Notes under the pieces: model-generated
Databases searched by the model: none
What the model saw: only the letters and a program-made list of their open reading frames with translations
What the model was told of the DNA's origin: nothing
Shown: piece by piece, positions 17,883 through 26,977 of the stretch
Layout: the number at the start of each line of letters is the position of its first letter
How positions within the stretch are numbered: position 1 is the first letter of the stretch
Program-made: the position numbers and the translations under genes
Origin: CAUZWH01 sp965224275
GTDB taxonomy: Bacteria > Pseudomonadota > Alphaproteobacteria > SHVV01
NCBI GenBank assembly: GCA_965224275.1
Contig: CBDCYR010000003.1
Coordinates: 1 to 64,000 of the forward strand
Length of the DNA stretch: 64,000 bases
Direction: 5' to 3'

Positions 17883-19777
17883 TGGCTGACGTGCTTCAGG
17901 TCCAGGATCTCAAGGTGCATTTCCATGCGCCGGAAGGCTTGATCAAAGCCGTCGACGGCGTGTCGTTTCGAGTTCCCGAAGGTAAAACGATCGCGCTGGT
18001 CGGTGAGTCCGGCTCCGGTAAATCGGTTGTGTCGCAATGCATCATGGGAATTCTTCCCCGAGTCGGGCGTGTTGCGGACGGTAGCATCTTGTTCTTTGAC
18101 CCGGCCGCGCCGAGCGCGGATCCGATCGATATTGCAAAACTCGATCGCGATTCCAAGCCCATGCGGCAACTGCGTGGCGGTCGTATCTCGATCATATTCC
18201 AGGAACCGATGACGTCGCTTTCGCCGCTACACACGATCGGCGATCAGATCAATGAGGCGTTTCTGTTGCACAGTTCGCTTGGCCGCCGGGAAGGCAAACA
18301 AGCTGTCATCGAAATGCTGCGCTTGGTTGGATTCCCGGATCCGTCCAGAGCCTTTGATACCTACCCGTTCGAGCTTTCCGGTGGGCTGCGCCAGCGCTCC
18401 ATGATCGCGATGGCGTTGGTGTGTCGACCGGCGATCCTGGTCGCCGACGAGCCGACCACGGCCCTCGACGTTACGATTCAGGCACAAATCCTCAAGCTGA
18501 TGCAGGACCTGCAACAAGAGCTTGGGATGGCGATCCTGATGATTACCCACGATCTCGGTGTGGTCGCCAACGTGGCCGAGGAAATCGTGGTGATGTACCA
18601 CGGCCGGGTCATGGAAAGCGGCACGCTCGACGACATCTTCCGCCATCCGGAGCATCCCTATCTGAACGCGTTGTTGCGTGCGGTGCCGCGTTTCGACATG
18701 CCAGCAGGCGAGCGATTGGTGCCAATCCGCGAAATAAAATCTCATGCGGGCCAACTGCTTCGTCAGAAAGAGCCTTGGCCGGAAACGGCCGCGGATGTCC
18801 CGCTATTGAAGGTGGATCATCTCACGAAGCGGTTCAGCACACGCAAGACCGGCCTGTTTGGCTTTGGTGGCGGAAACAACGCATCCCTGGCAGTGGACAG
18901 CGTCAGTTTCGAGTTGTTTCGTGGCGAATGCCTCGGCTTGGTAGGTGAATCGGGATGTGGAAAGACAACCACCAGCAAGATCGTGATGCGGGCCATCTCG
19001 GCCGATAGCGGTCAGGTTTCCTACAACGATCACGGCAACGTCCTCGACGTGCTCGCGATGAGCGAACGGGAATTGCAGAAATACCGCCGCAGGGTGCAAT
19101 ACATTTTTCAAGATCCGTTTGGCTCGCTCAATCCACGTATGACGGTGTACGACATCATCAGCGAGCCATTGGTAATCCACAACGTGGGCGACCAGGCCGA
19201 GCGCTTCGAGCGGGTTCGAGAGTTGATGACTTTGGTCGGGCTCGACGTGCGCTATCTGCGGCGTTATCCGCATAGTTTTTCGGGCGGTCAACGCCAGCGG
19301 ATCGGTATCGCGCGGGCCCTCGCTTTGCAACCCGACCTATTGATCTGCGACGAACCGGTTTCGGCTCTCGATGTATCGATCCAAGCGCAGATACTCAATT
19401 TGCTCAAAGATCTACAGAGCGAACTCAACCTCACTTATCTGTTCATTTCCCATAACCTAGCGGTCGTCGATTACATCTGTGATCGAATTGCGGTGATGTG
19501 TGCGGGTCGTTTGGTGGAACTTGCCCGACGCGAGCGCCTGTTCCGAAATCCAATCCACCCCTACACCAAAGCCCTGCTCTCGGCGGTGCCCAAACCTGAT
19601 CCCGCCAGCCAGCTCGATCTAACCGCCCTGATGGCGGGAAAGGCATCCGATCCCAGCGCCTGGCCGGCGCCCTTCACGGCGATTGATGGCGGATCGCTGG
19701 AATTGATCAATGTCGGCGACGACCATTTTGTTCGCGCTGATCCGGCGTTGGGCCTACCGGCGGTTGCGGCCTCATGA
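17882..19777 (+). CDS. oligopeptide-type ABC importer, fused dual ATPase
   Basis: Two OppD/OppF-type ATPase domains in one 631-residue chain, as in YejF-like proteins. The first half has Walker A GESGSGKS (about residue 42), signature LSGGLRQRS (Leu in place of the usual Gln) and LVADEPTTALDVT. The second half has GESGCGKTT (about 355), FSGGQRQR and LICDEPVSALDVS. Each half ends with the oligopeptide-specific HPEHPYLNALL or NPIHPYTKALL string. It powers the permeases encoded at 21710 and 22732. It starts within the previous TAA (TAATG) and overlaps the binding-protein gene by 4 bases. Confidence 0.94.
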   Translation: MADVLQVQDLKVHFHAPEGLIKAVDGVSFRVPEGKTIALVGESGSGKSVVSQCIMGILPRVGRVADGSILFFDPAAPSADPIDIAKLDRDSKPMRQLRGGRISIIFQEPMTSLSPLHTIGDQINEAFLLHSSLGRREGKQAVIEMLRLVGFPDPSRAFDTYPFELSGGLRQRSMIAMALVCRPAILVADEPTTALDVTIQAQILKLMQDLQQELGMAILMITHDLGVVANVAEEIVVMYHGRVMESGTLDDIFRHPEHPYLNALLRAVPRFDMPAGERLVPIREIKSHAGQLLRQKEPWPETAADVPLLKVDHLTKRFSTRKTGLFGFGGGNNASLAVDSVSFELFRGECLGLVGESGCGKTTTSKIVMRAISADSGQVSYNDHGNVLDVLAMSERELQKYRRRVQYIFQDPFGSLNPRMTVYDIISEPLVIHNVGDQAERFERVRELMTLVGLDVRYLRRYPHSFSGGQRQRIGIARALALQPDLLICDEPVSALDVSIQAQILNLLKDLQSELNLTYLFISHNLAVVDYICDRIAVMCAGRLVELARRERLFRNPIHPYTKALLSAVPKPDPASQLDLTALMAGKASDPSAWPAPFTAIDGGSLELINVGDDHFVRADPALGLPAVAAS

Positions 19778-21702
19778 AACTGAAGATGGGGACATTAACC
19801 AGAATGTGCGCGAGGCGACTCGCGCTGACGGCGTTATGCGCGTGTGCCCTAACCGCGGCGGCGGCAGCACAAACCTATGTCGAAACGCCAATGCTGACCA
19901 AGGCCGTCGCCGCCGGAAAACTGCCCTCGGTGGACGACCGCCTCCCCGATACCCCCTTGGTTACCAAACTCGACGGCAAGAAGTTAGTGGGCCGGCACGG
20001 CGGCGAATTGCGGATGTTGATCGGGCGCTCTCGCGAGCTCCGTTTGCTGGTGGTCTACGGTTATGCGCGCTTGGTCGGGTACAACGAAAAATTTGACATC
20101 GTTCCAGACATTCTCGAATCGATCGATGTCGTCGAAGACCGCATTTTCACGTTCCACCTCCGCAAGGGCCACAAATGGTCCGATGGCCATCCCTTCACGG
20201 CAGAAGACTTCCGCTACTACTGGGAGGACATGGCAACCCACAAGAAGATGGCACCGGCGGGACCGCCGCGGGCGCTTACGGTGGACGGCGTGCCGGCCAA
20301 GTTCGAAGTGCTTGACCGCTGGACGGTTCGCTATAGCTGGGACAAATCAAACCCGTTTTTTCTCCCGGTGCTTGCGTCGGCATCACCCCTGTTTATTTAC
20401 CGGCCCGCGCACTACCTCAAAAAGTTTCACCTGAAGCATCAGGACCGAAAGGCTCTGATCAAACTGGTGCGCAAAGAACGCTTACGGGGGTGGGTACCGC
20501 TTCATTTTCGCCGCGACCGCATGCGCAAATTCGACAATCCCGAACTGCCCACACTGCAGCCGTGGTTCAACACCACGTCGATCCCGGCCGTCCGCTTTGT
20601 CGCCGAGCGAAACCCCTACTACCACCGCATCGATCAACATGGCCGACAACTTCCCTATATCGACCGCGTGGTGCTGGTGCAGGCGGATTCCAAACTAATT
20701 GCCGCAAAAGCGGGTTCCGGCGAGGCCGATCTGCAATCGCGTAGCCTGTTTTTTAATAACTTCACGTTCCTGAAGGCCAACGAAGCCCGCAACAACTACA
20801 AAGTGCACCTCTGGCAAACCGCCAAAGGCGCGCATTTTGCCTTGTTTCCCAACCTCAATGTCAGCGATCCGGTTTGGCGTAATCTCGTGCGCGATGCCCG
20901 CTTTCGGCGAGCTCTCTCACTCGCAATCGACCGCACCCTGGTTAACCGCGTGCTCTATTTCGGTCTGGCCAAAGAGGGTAACAACACAGTGTTGGCTCAG
21001 AGCCCGCTCTTTAAGAAGGAGTATCAAACGAAATGGGCCACCTACGACATCAAAACGGCGAACGCCTTACTCGATGAGCTTGGCCTGAGGCGCCGCGCCG
21101 ACGGACTGCGCGTGCTTCCCGACGGCCGTTTGATGGATATCATTGTCGAGACCGCGGGTGAGAAGACCGAAGAGAGTGACATCCTCGAGTTGATCCGGGA
21201 AACCTGGCTGGAAGCGGGAATCCGGCTCTTTACCCGGCCGCTACAACGCGAAGTATTTCGCAATCGAATTTATTCCGGCGAGACGCTGATGTCGGTTTGG
21301 TCGGGCCTAGAAAACGGACTGCCGACGCCGGACATGAGCCCCGACGAGCTGGCGCCGACCCATCAAGTGCAATTGCAATGGCCAAAGTGGGGCCAACACT
21401 TTGAGTCAAGCGGCCAGGTCGGCGAACCGCCGGACATGCCGCCTGCCCAGGAATTGCTTGCTCTGAATGAACGCTGGTTAACGTCGAAGAGCCGCGACGA
21501 GCGAGCGAGTATCTGGAAGCGGATGTTTGAGATCCATGCCGACGAAGTGTTCACGATTGGCGTCATCGCCGGTGTTCGACAGCCGGTCCTGGTTCGTAAT
21601 ACGTTACGAAACGTTCCGGTCGACGGTGTGTATAACTGGGATCCCGGCGCTCAGTTCGGTATCTATCGGCCTGACACCTTCTGGTTCGATTCGGCCAGCT
21701 AG
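19774..21702 (+). CDS. ABC importer substrate-binding protein, family 5
   Basis: Periplasmic binding protein of the SBP_bac_5 (oligopeptide/nickel) family, 642 residues, longer than the usual 520-550. The signal peptide is clear: a basic start, a hydrophobic core around residues 15-30 and a likely cleavage after AAAAA before QTYVE. FDIVPDILESIDV, FHLRKGHKWSDGHPFTAEDFRYYWED and FRRALSLAIDR are hallmark strings. Extra length is spread through the chain, for example the basic HQDRKALIKLVRKERLRGW stretch. The ligand is unknown; the coupled glycan genes make a peptidoglycan- or glycan-related ligand possible but unproven. Confidence 0.92.
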   Translation: MKLKMGTLTRMCARRLALTALCACALTAAAAAQTYVETPMLTKAVAAGKLPSVDDRLPDTPLVTKLDGKKLVGRHGGELRMLIGRSRELRLLVVYGYARLVGYNEKFDIVPDILESIDVVEDRIFTFHLRKGHKWSDGHPFTAEDFRYYWEDMATHKKMAPAGPPRALTVDGVPAKFEVLDRWTVRYSWDKSNPFFLPVLASASPLFIYRPAHYLKKFHLKHQDRKALIKLVRKERLRGWVPLHFRRDRMRKFDNPELPTLQPWFNTTSIPAVRFVAERNPYYHRIDQHGRQLPYIDRVVLVQADSKLIAAKAGSGEADLQSRSLFFNNFTFLKANEARNNYKVHLWQTAKGAHFALFPNLNVSDPVWRNLVRDARFRRALSLAIDRTLVNRVLYFGLAKEGNNTVLAQSPLFKKEYQTKWATYDIKTANALLDELGLRRRADGLRVLPDGRLMDIIVETAGEKTEESDILELIRETWLEAGIRLFTRPLQREVFRNRIYSGETLMSVWSGLENGLPTPDMSPDELAPTHQVQLQWPKWGQHFESSGQVGEPPDMPPAQELLALNERWLTSKSRDERASIWKRMFEIHADEVFTIGVIAGVRQPVLVRNTLRNVPVDGVYNWDPGAQFGIYRPDTFWFDSAS

Positions 21703-21709
21703 CGAACAG

Positions 21710-22735
21710 ATGCTGACCTACACCATCCATCGCATCATGATCATGATCCCGACTCTGTTCGCGATCAGCGTTTTGGTGTTTGTCATCATTCAGCTACCGC
21801 CGGGCGATTTTCTCACCAACCAGATCGCCGAGTTGCAATCGCAAGGCGAATCGGTGGCGTTGGAAAAAATCGAATTCCTCCGTGAGCAGTATGGGCTCGA
21901 CAAACCGATGATCGAGCAATACGCGATCTGGGCTGGAATCTGGCCTGGCGAGAACGGTTTTTCCGGCCTTCTTCAAGGCGATCTGGGGTATTCGTTTGAA
22001 TTCAACCTGCCGGTCGGCGACGTCGTCGGCGATCGCGTCTGGCTCACGTTCATGGTCTCCTTTACGACGATCATTTTTACCTGGCTGGTCTCCTTTCCGA
22101 TCGGTGTCTACTCAGCGACCCATCAATATAGCTGGGGCGATCATACCCTCACATTTATCGGCTTCTTGGGCCTCGCAACACCGAATTTCTTGCTGGCATT
22201 GGTATTGCTCTACCTTGCCAACGTCTATTTCGGCACGTCAATCGGCGGCCTGATGGACCCGGAGTATCTCGATCAACCCTGGACCTGGGGCAAGATTGTT
22301 TCGGTGCTGGAACATTTGTGGATCCCGGTGGTGGTGATCGGCACCTCCGGAACCGCCGGTATGATTCGGCGTTTGCGCGCCAACTTGCTCGATGAACTGC
22401 AAAAGCAATACGTGGTAACCGGTCGCGCCAAAGGGCTGCCGCCATTCCGGCTGCTCATCAAGTATCCGTTGCGGATGGCGCTGAACCCGTTTATCGCGGA
22501 TATCGGCAGCCTGCTGCCGCAGATTATTTCGGGTGCGGCCATCGTTTCGGTGGTCCTTTCGTTGCCAACGACCGGGCCCATGCTGCTTTCTGCGCTGCAG
22601 TCGCAAGATCAGTATCTCGCCGGCTCGTTCCTCATGATGCTGGCGATGCTGACCGTGATTGGCATGTTTCTTTCCGACCTCGCATTGGCCGTGCTCGATC
22701 CACGCATCCGTCTCGGCGGCGGTACGTTGCGATGA
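21710..22735 (+). CDS. ABC importer permease, OppB/YejB type
   Basis: Inner-membrane permease of 341 residues. The start is set at ATG 21710, 7 bases after the binding-protein stop, because MLTYTIHRIMIMIPTLFAIS is the standard OppB/DppB N terminus; the upstream frame extension overlaps the binding-protein gene. About six membrane helices are visible. The EAA-type coupling loop is seen in VVTGRAKGLPPFRLLIKYPLRMAL with its conserved Ala-Gly. It pairs with the permease at 22732 to form the translocation path. Confidence 0.93.
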   Translation: MLTYTIHRIMIMIPTLFAISVLVFVIIQLPPGDFLTNQIAELQSQGESVALEKIEFLREQYGLDKPMIEQYAIWAGIWPGENGFSGLLQGDLGYSFEFNLPVGDVVGDRVWLTFMVSFTTIIFTWLVSFPIGVYSATHQYSWGDHTLTFIGFLGLATPNFLLALVLLYLANVYFGTSIGGLMDPEYLDQPWTWGKIVSVLEHLWIPVVVIGTSGTAGMIRRLRANLLDELQKQYVVTGRAKGLPPFRLLIKYPLRMALNPFIADIGSLLPQIISGAAIVSVVLSLPTTGPMLLSALQSQDQYLAGSFLMMLAMLTVIGMFLSDLALAVLDPRIRLGGGTLR

Positions 22736-23904
22736 CCGACTCAACCCGGCCCGATAATCCGCTCGCGCACTACGTCTCGCGCGAACCCTTCGACCCGTAC
22801 ACGGACGAAGCGATGACGCCCGAGCAGGAGCGGTATTTTATGGCGTCGCAGTGGCGGATGATGTGGTGGAAGCTACGGCGCCATCACCTCGCCGTTGTTG
22901 CCGGACTGATCCTGCTGTTTTTCTATTTTTCGATCCTGATCTCGGAATTTCTAGCGCCCTACCACCTGCACACGCGCGATGTCTTCCACATCCACGCGCC
23001 GCCGCAGGCGCTGCACATGTTTCACGAAGGCAGCTTTGTCGGCCCGTTTGTTTATGGCTACCAGACCAAGCTCGACGAAGCCAACATGCGCTGGGTGTAT
23101 ACGATCGATACGACCAAGGTCCAACCCATCCGGTTCATGTGCCTGGGCGACGATTACAAATATTGGGGATTGATCGAGGGGCGCTTTCACTTCTTCTGCC
23201 CGGCCGAAGACGGCACTCTGTTTCTCTTAGGAACCGATCGCCTTGGGCGCGACATGCTGTCGCGCATTATTTACGGAACCCGGATATCGCTCACCGTTGG
23301 CCTTATAGGCATCTCCGTGAGCTTTATCCTGGGGATCGTATTTGGTGGCCTGGCCGGCTATTACGGCGGCTGGGTGGACTCGATCGTCCAGCGGATAATC
23401 GAGATTCTGCGGTCGTTTCCGGAACTGCCTTTGTGGATGGCGCTGTCGGCGGCGCTGCCGGTGAACTGGAGTCCGATATTCATCTATTTCGGAATTACCA
23501 TCATCCTCGGCCTGCTCGATTGGACCGGATTGGCCCGTGCGGTGCGTTCGAAACTTTTGGCCTTACGTGAAGAAGATTTCTGCACCGCAGCGGTGCTGCT
23601 GGGGGCAAAGCCAACGCGGGTAATTTTTCGTCACCTAATGCCCAGCTTCATGAGCCATCTGATCGCGTCGGCAACCTTGTCGGTACCGGCGATGATTCTT
23701 GGCGAAACCGCGTTGTCGTTCCTCGGTCTGGGTCTGCGACCGCCGATTACGAGTTGGGGAGTGTTGCTCAATGAAGCCCAGAATATCAACGTCGTTGCAT
23801 TGTACCCCTGGTTGATGTTCCCAGTGGTGCCGGTCATCATCGTTGTCTTGGCGTTGAACTTTTTCGGCGATGGCTTGCGCGACGCCGCCGATCCCTACAA
23901 GTAG
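22732..23904 (+). CDS. ABC importer permease, OppC/YejE type
   Basis: The second permease, 390 residues, starting at an ATGA overlap. It has an extended N terminus (about 55 residues) before the first helix and a large periplasmic insert between helices 1 and 2. The latter includes the strings HIHAPPQALHMF and MRWVYTIDTTKVQPIRFMC, longer than in classical OppC. The core is standard: GTDRLGRDMLSRIIYGTRIS, then the EAA loop AVLLGAKPTRVIFRHLMPSF, and the ending FFGDGLRDAADPYK. It closes the coupled run that began at 11263. Its 3' end overlaps the convergent cyclase gene by 10 bases. Confidence 0.93.
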   Translation: MTDSTRPDNPLAHYVSREPFDPYTDEAMTPEQERYFMASQWRMMWWKLRRHHLAVVAGLILLFFYFSILISEFLAPYHLHTRDVFHIHAPPQALHMFHEGSFVGPFVYGYQTKLDEANMRWVYTIDTTKVQPIRFMCLGDDYKYWGLIEGRFHFFCPAEDGTLFLLGTDRLGRDMLSRIIYGTRISLTVGLIGISVSFILGIVFGGLAGYYGGWVDSIVQRIIEILRSFPELPLWMALSAALPVNWSPIFIYFGITIILGLLDWTGLARAVRSKLLALREEDFCTAAVLLGAKPTRVIFRHLMPSFMSHLIASATLSVPAMILGETALSFLGLGLRPPITSWGVLLNEAQNINVVALYPWLMFPVVPVIIVVLALNFFGDGLRDAADPYK

Positions 23905-25358
23905 ACCACTTTTCCATCTTGCCCATCTCGCCCATCTTGCCCATCTCGCCCATCTTGCCCATCTCGCCCATCTTGCCCATCTCGCGATGTGTGACGGCTG
24001 CGGGCGACGTCCTCACGGCCCGATGCGAGCACGACCAGATCAAGCGGCCGGTTGACGCCAGCGACCTGACGCTGGCTTCGCAGTTCCAGCGTAGGCGGTG
24101 ATTTGTAGCCCTGTTCGCTGGCGATGGCGATGCAATTGGCCGTCGTCAACCCCCGCACGCCCTCGTCACGGGTGTGTTTTTCGAGCTTGGCAGCAAGGTT
24201 GACGGCGTCGCCGATAACCGTGAACTCGAGGCGCGTTCGATCACCCACCGCGCCGAACACAACCGGGCCAACAGCGACCGCAAAGCCGACGTCGAGGCCC
24301 TGTTTGCCTTCGTCAATGCGTTCTTGCCGCCAGGCTTCCGACGCGTCGGCAAGCTCTTGAACAGCGGCGAGGGCATCCGCGGCATAGCTGTTGGTACGCA
24401 CCGCCGCGCCGAACGTCGCCATGATGCCATCGCCCATGAACTTGTCGATGCTGCCGCCATGTTTCTGGATCACCGGCACCATGCGCTGCTCATATTCCGC
24501 GAGCACCTTCATGACCACGCTGCCCGGCATTTGCATGGCGAACTTGGTGAAGCCGCGAAGATCGCACGACAGAATCGCGGCGTCGCACATGACGCCCTCA
24601 CCCGGTCCGATGCGGTGTTCTGACTCGGTGATATGACGAGCAATCTCAGGCGCAAAGAAGCGAGACAGGTCTTCGGCCGCGGCACCCTCAGATACCGAGC
24701 GGACAAGCAACCGGCGGGTGCGCACAATCGCCAGCGACAAAACCACCGTCACCAGCAGCAATGAGATGACCTTATCGAACTCAGCACCGAGGAGCACGTG
24801 CGACGACGTCATATAGGCGACGTAGTCGCGGGTGATGATATCGCCCGGCTGTCCATCAACGACCGCGTAGACAACCAAGATCAACCAGCCGATCGCCGCC
24901 CCCGTGTCGGCCAGCACCACTAGACCGACTTCGAAACTGAGGACCCGGAGCGCGATGAAAATAAATGCATATAGAAAGGTCGGCGCTTTCAGGTAGAACG
25001 CCGCGGGTTGATCATATTGAAGATGAAAGGACCAGATCAGGCCAAATAGGAGCAGCATGTCGGCGATGATCGACATCGCCACACCCCAGCGGGGAACATC
25101 GCATAAATGCATACAAGTCGCGCGCGCGACCGTGAAAGAAAAATAGGCAGTGAGCACCCATGGAACCAAAACAAAGCCCGATGCGAGCGCCGGCTTTGGC
25201 GAAACCAAATACAGTCCGGCGAAGATGAACACGATTAGCAACTGAACGAGGCTGATCAGCTTTTCGCTTTGTGATTGTTGCTCAGCGATCGCGCGTAGGA
25301 CGCGCTGAGACAGATTTTGCTTGGTGCCGCCGCCGAGGAGCAGTTCGCGTATACGCAC
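23895..25358 (-). CDS. membrane-anchored class III adenylate cyclase with repeat-encoded tail
   Basis: Makes cAMP from ATP. Six hydrophobic segments lie between residues 34 and 214, followed by a linker and a class III catalytic domain. Asp266 (CDLRGFT) and Asp310 (KFMGDG) are the metal ligands. Lys307 and Thr380 (FTVIGD) occupy the base-selecting positions and favour ATP. Asn387 is present, but the usual transition-state Arg is Lys391 (NLAAK). The last about 28 residues are Gly-Gln-Asp/Gly-Arg-Asp triplets encoded by a 9-bp tandem repeat, which the neighbouring paralogue lacks. The gene overlaps the convergent permease by 10 bases. Confidence 0.9.
   Translation of the reverse strand: MRIRELLLGGGTKQNLSQRVLRAIAEQQSQSEKLISLVQLLIVFIFAGLYLVSPKPALASGFVLVPWVLTAYFSFTVARATCMHLCDVPRWGVAMSIIADMLLLFGLIWSFHLQYDQPAAFYLKAPTFLYAFIFIALRVLSFEVGLVVLADTGAAIGWLILVVYAVVDGQPGDIITRDYVAYMTSSHVLLGAEFDKVISLLLVTVVLSLAIVRTRRLLVRSVSEGAAAEDLSRFFAPEIARHITESEHRIGPGEGVMCDAAILSCDLRGFTKFAMQMPGSVVMKVLAEYEQRMVPVIQKHGGSIDKFMGDGIMATFGAAVRTNSYAADALAAVQELADASEAWRQERIDEGKQGLDVGFAVAVGPVVFGAVGDRTRLEFTVIGDAVNLAAKLEKHTRDEGVRGLTTANCIAIASEQGYKSPPTLELRSQRQVAGVNRPLDLVVLASGREDVARSRHTSRDGQDGRDGQDGRDGQDGRDGQDGKVVYL
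23914..23983. repeat. 9-bp tandem repeat encoding the cyclase tail
   Basis: Units GCCCATCTC and GCCCATCTT alternate head to tail, so the higher-order period is 18 bp: seven full units and a partial one. On the minus strand each unit encodes one Asp-Gly-Gln or Asp-Gly-Arg triplet. Because the unit length is a multiple of three, copy-number changes would lengthen or shorten the tail without a frameshift. Confidence 0.95.
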
Positions 25359-25552
25359 TCGTTACCCCGCATCTTCCACCATTGATTATCACCGATGTGG
25401 CGACAGCGGTGGTCACACAACGGTTGAACTTTGCGTGTCCATCTTTCGCAAAAACCCTAGGTAGCGTGCCGAATAGCGACGCGTGATGATCGGGTGTTAA
25501 CCCTAAGGGGCGATGGGGTAGATCGGGGCTGCCAGATCCAATACCCGCAATT

Positions 25553-26905
25553 TCAGGCCGCCAACACAGCCAGATCGACGTGATCAGCGACTCCGACAAT
25601 TGCGGTGTTTGGCAGGAGGTTGAATACGCGATCGGTCGCGAATCCCTGATCCTTCGCGATCGCAACGCAGGCCGTGGTCGTGAGTGCTGCCGTGCCGGTC
25701 TCCTTGTTGTGCTTCTCAAGTTTCGCCGAGAGGTTCACGGGACCTCCGATGACCGTGTATTCCAAACGGGTGTCATCGCCGACCGCACCGAACACCACCT
25801 GACCGTGCGCCACCGAAAAATTGATCGTCAGCGGTTGCAGGCCTTGCGCCCGTCGCTCGGCAGCCCAATCGGCGGCACACCTAACCAGATCATCGATCGT
25901 GCGGAGCGCGTCGGCGGCATAGGTTTTGGTGGGCACGACGGCGCCAAACGTCGCCATGATGCCATCGCCCATGAACTTATCGATGCTGCCGCCATGTTGC
26001 TGAATGACAGGCACGAGCCGCTTCTCATATTCGGTCAACAATTGGATGACGTCAGTCGCCGGTAAACTCTTGGCAAGCACCGTGAATCTACGCACGTCGC
26101 ATTGCAGAATCGCGGCGTCGCGAACCTCGCCCTGGCCCGGTTCGATACGGTCTTCGGAACTGGTAATCCGGGCCGCAATTTCAGGTGTGAAGAACCGCGA
26201 CAAATCGCGCGCCGCCGTGCTCTCGGCGATGGCTCGAAACAACAATTCGCGCGCGCGAATAATGGCGACCGCCAGTATCAGTGTAACCACCAGGATCGAG
26301 ATGATCTTGTCGAATTCCGCGCCGAGTAGAACTTGCGCTGATGTCATGTATTCGACGTAGTCGCGTGTGATCATGTCGTTGCTGGCATCCGAGAGGATGG
26401 CGTAGAGCACCAGAACGAACCAACCGAACGCCGCCGTCACCCCGGCAAGCGACACAAAACGCGCTTCAAATCGTAGTGCACGCAAGGCGATGAAGATAAA
26501 CACATACAGAATTGTGGGCGCTTTGAGATAGAACGCAGCCGGCTGCTCATATTGGAGGTGGAAGCTCCAGATGAGGCTGAACAGCAGCGCCATATCGACG
26601 ACGACCGAAATCCCGACCAGCCATCGCGGCAGGGGGCCCCGGTGCGCGCGAGCAATACGTAGTAGCGTGAACGCTAAATATCCCCCTAATGCCCACGGCA
26701 CCGGTTCGAAGGCAACGTCGGCGGCAAACGTTTTTGGCGAGACCGCATAGAGCGTCGCGAAGGTCACGACGACCGCAAATTGAACCCAACCAATCAATTT
26801 CTCACTTTGATGCCGCTGCTCTTCGATGGCCCGTTGAACGCGTTCAGGTGCAGAACGCTCACGTTCGCGATTGACCAAGGCGGTTCGAATCATGGCAATC
26901 ATCAT
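25553..26905 (-). CDS. membrane-anchored class III adenylate cyclase
   Basis: Paralogue of the neighbouring cyclase, 450 residues, with the same plan: six membrane segments between residues 40 and 216, then the catalytic domain. Metal ligands are Asp270 (CDVRRFT) and Asp314 (KFMGDG). Lys311 and Thr384 predict ATP use. Asn391 is kept and Lys395 again replaces the transition-state Arg (NLSAK). The motif usually written IGDxVN is IGGPVN here. It ends without the Gly-rich tail. The shared HLQYxQPAAFYLKAP and YMTSxxVLLGAEFDK strings show that the pair arose by duplication. It starts upstream of the first cyclase, with a 194-base gap between them. Confidence 0.9.
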   Translation of the reverse strand: MMIAMIRTALVNRERERSAPERVQRAIEEQRHQSEKLIGWVQFAVVVTFATLYAVSPKTFAADVAFEPVPWALGGYLAFTLLRIARAHRGPLPRWLVGISVVVDMALLFSLIWSFHLQYEQPAAFYLKAPTILYVFIFIALRALRFEARFVSLAGVTAAFGWFVLVLYAILSDASNDMITRDYVEYMTSAQVLLGAEFDKIISILVVTLILAVAIIRARELLFRAIAESTAARDLSRFFTPEIAARITSSEDRIEPGQGEVRDAAILQCDVRRFTVLAKSLPATDVIQLLTEYEKRLVPVIQQHGGSIDKFMGDGIMATFGAVVPTKTYAADALRTIDDLVRCAADWAAERRAQGLQPLTINFSVAHGQVVFGAVGDDTRLEYTVIGGPVNLSAKLEKHNKETGTAALTTTACVAIAKDQGFATDRVFNLLPNTAIVGVADHVDLAVLAA

Positions 26906-26977
26906 TGATCTCCGTGCGGCGCGTTAATGATTATCTTACGGCCGGGTCGTGTTTAAGAAGAACGCCGCACCCCGGTT

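Noticed and set aside
23914..23983. CRISPR-like array
   Set aside because: The 9-bp units are contiguous without spacers and encode part of the cyclase.
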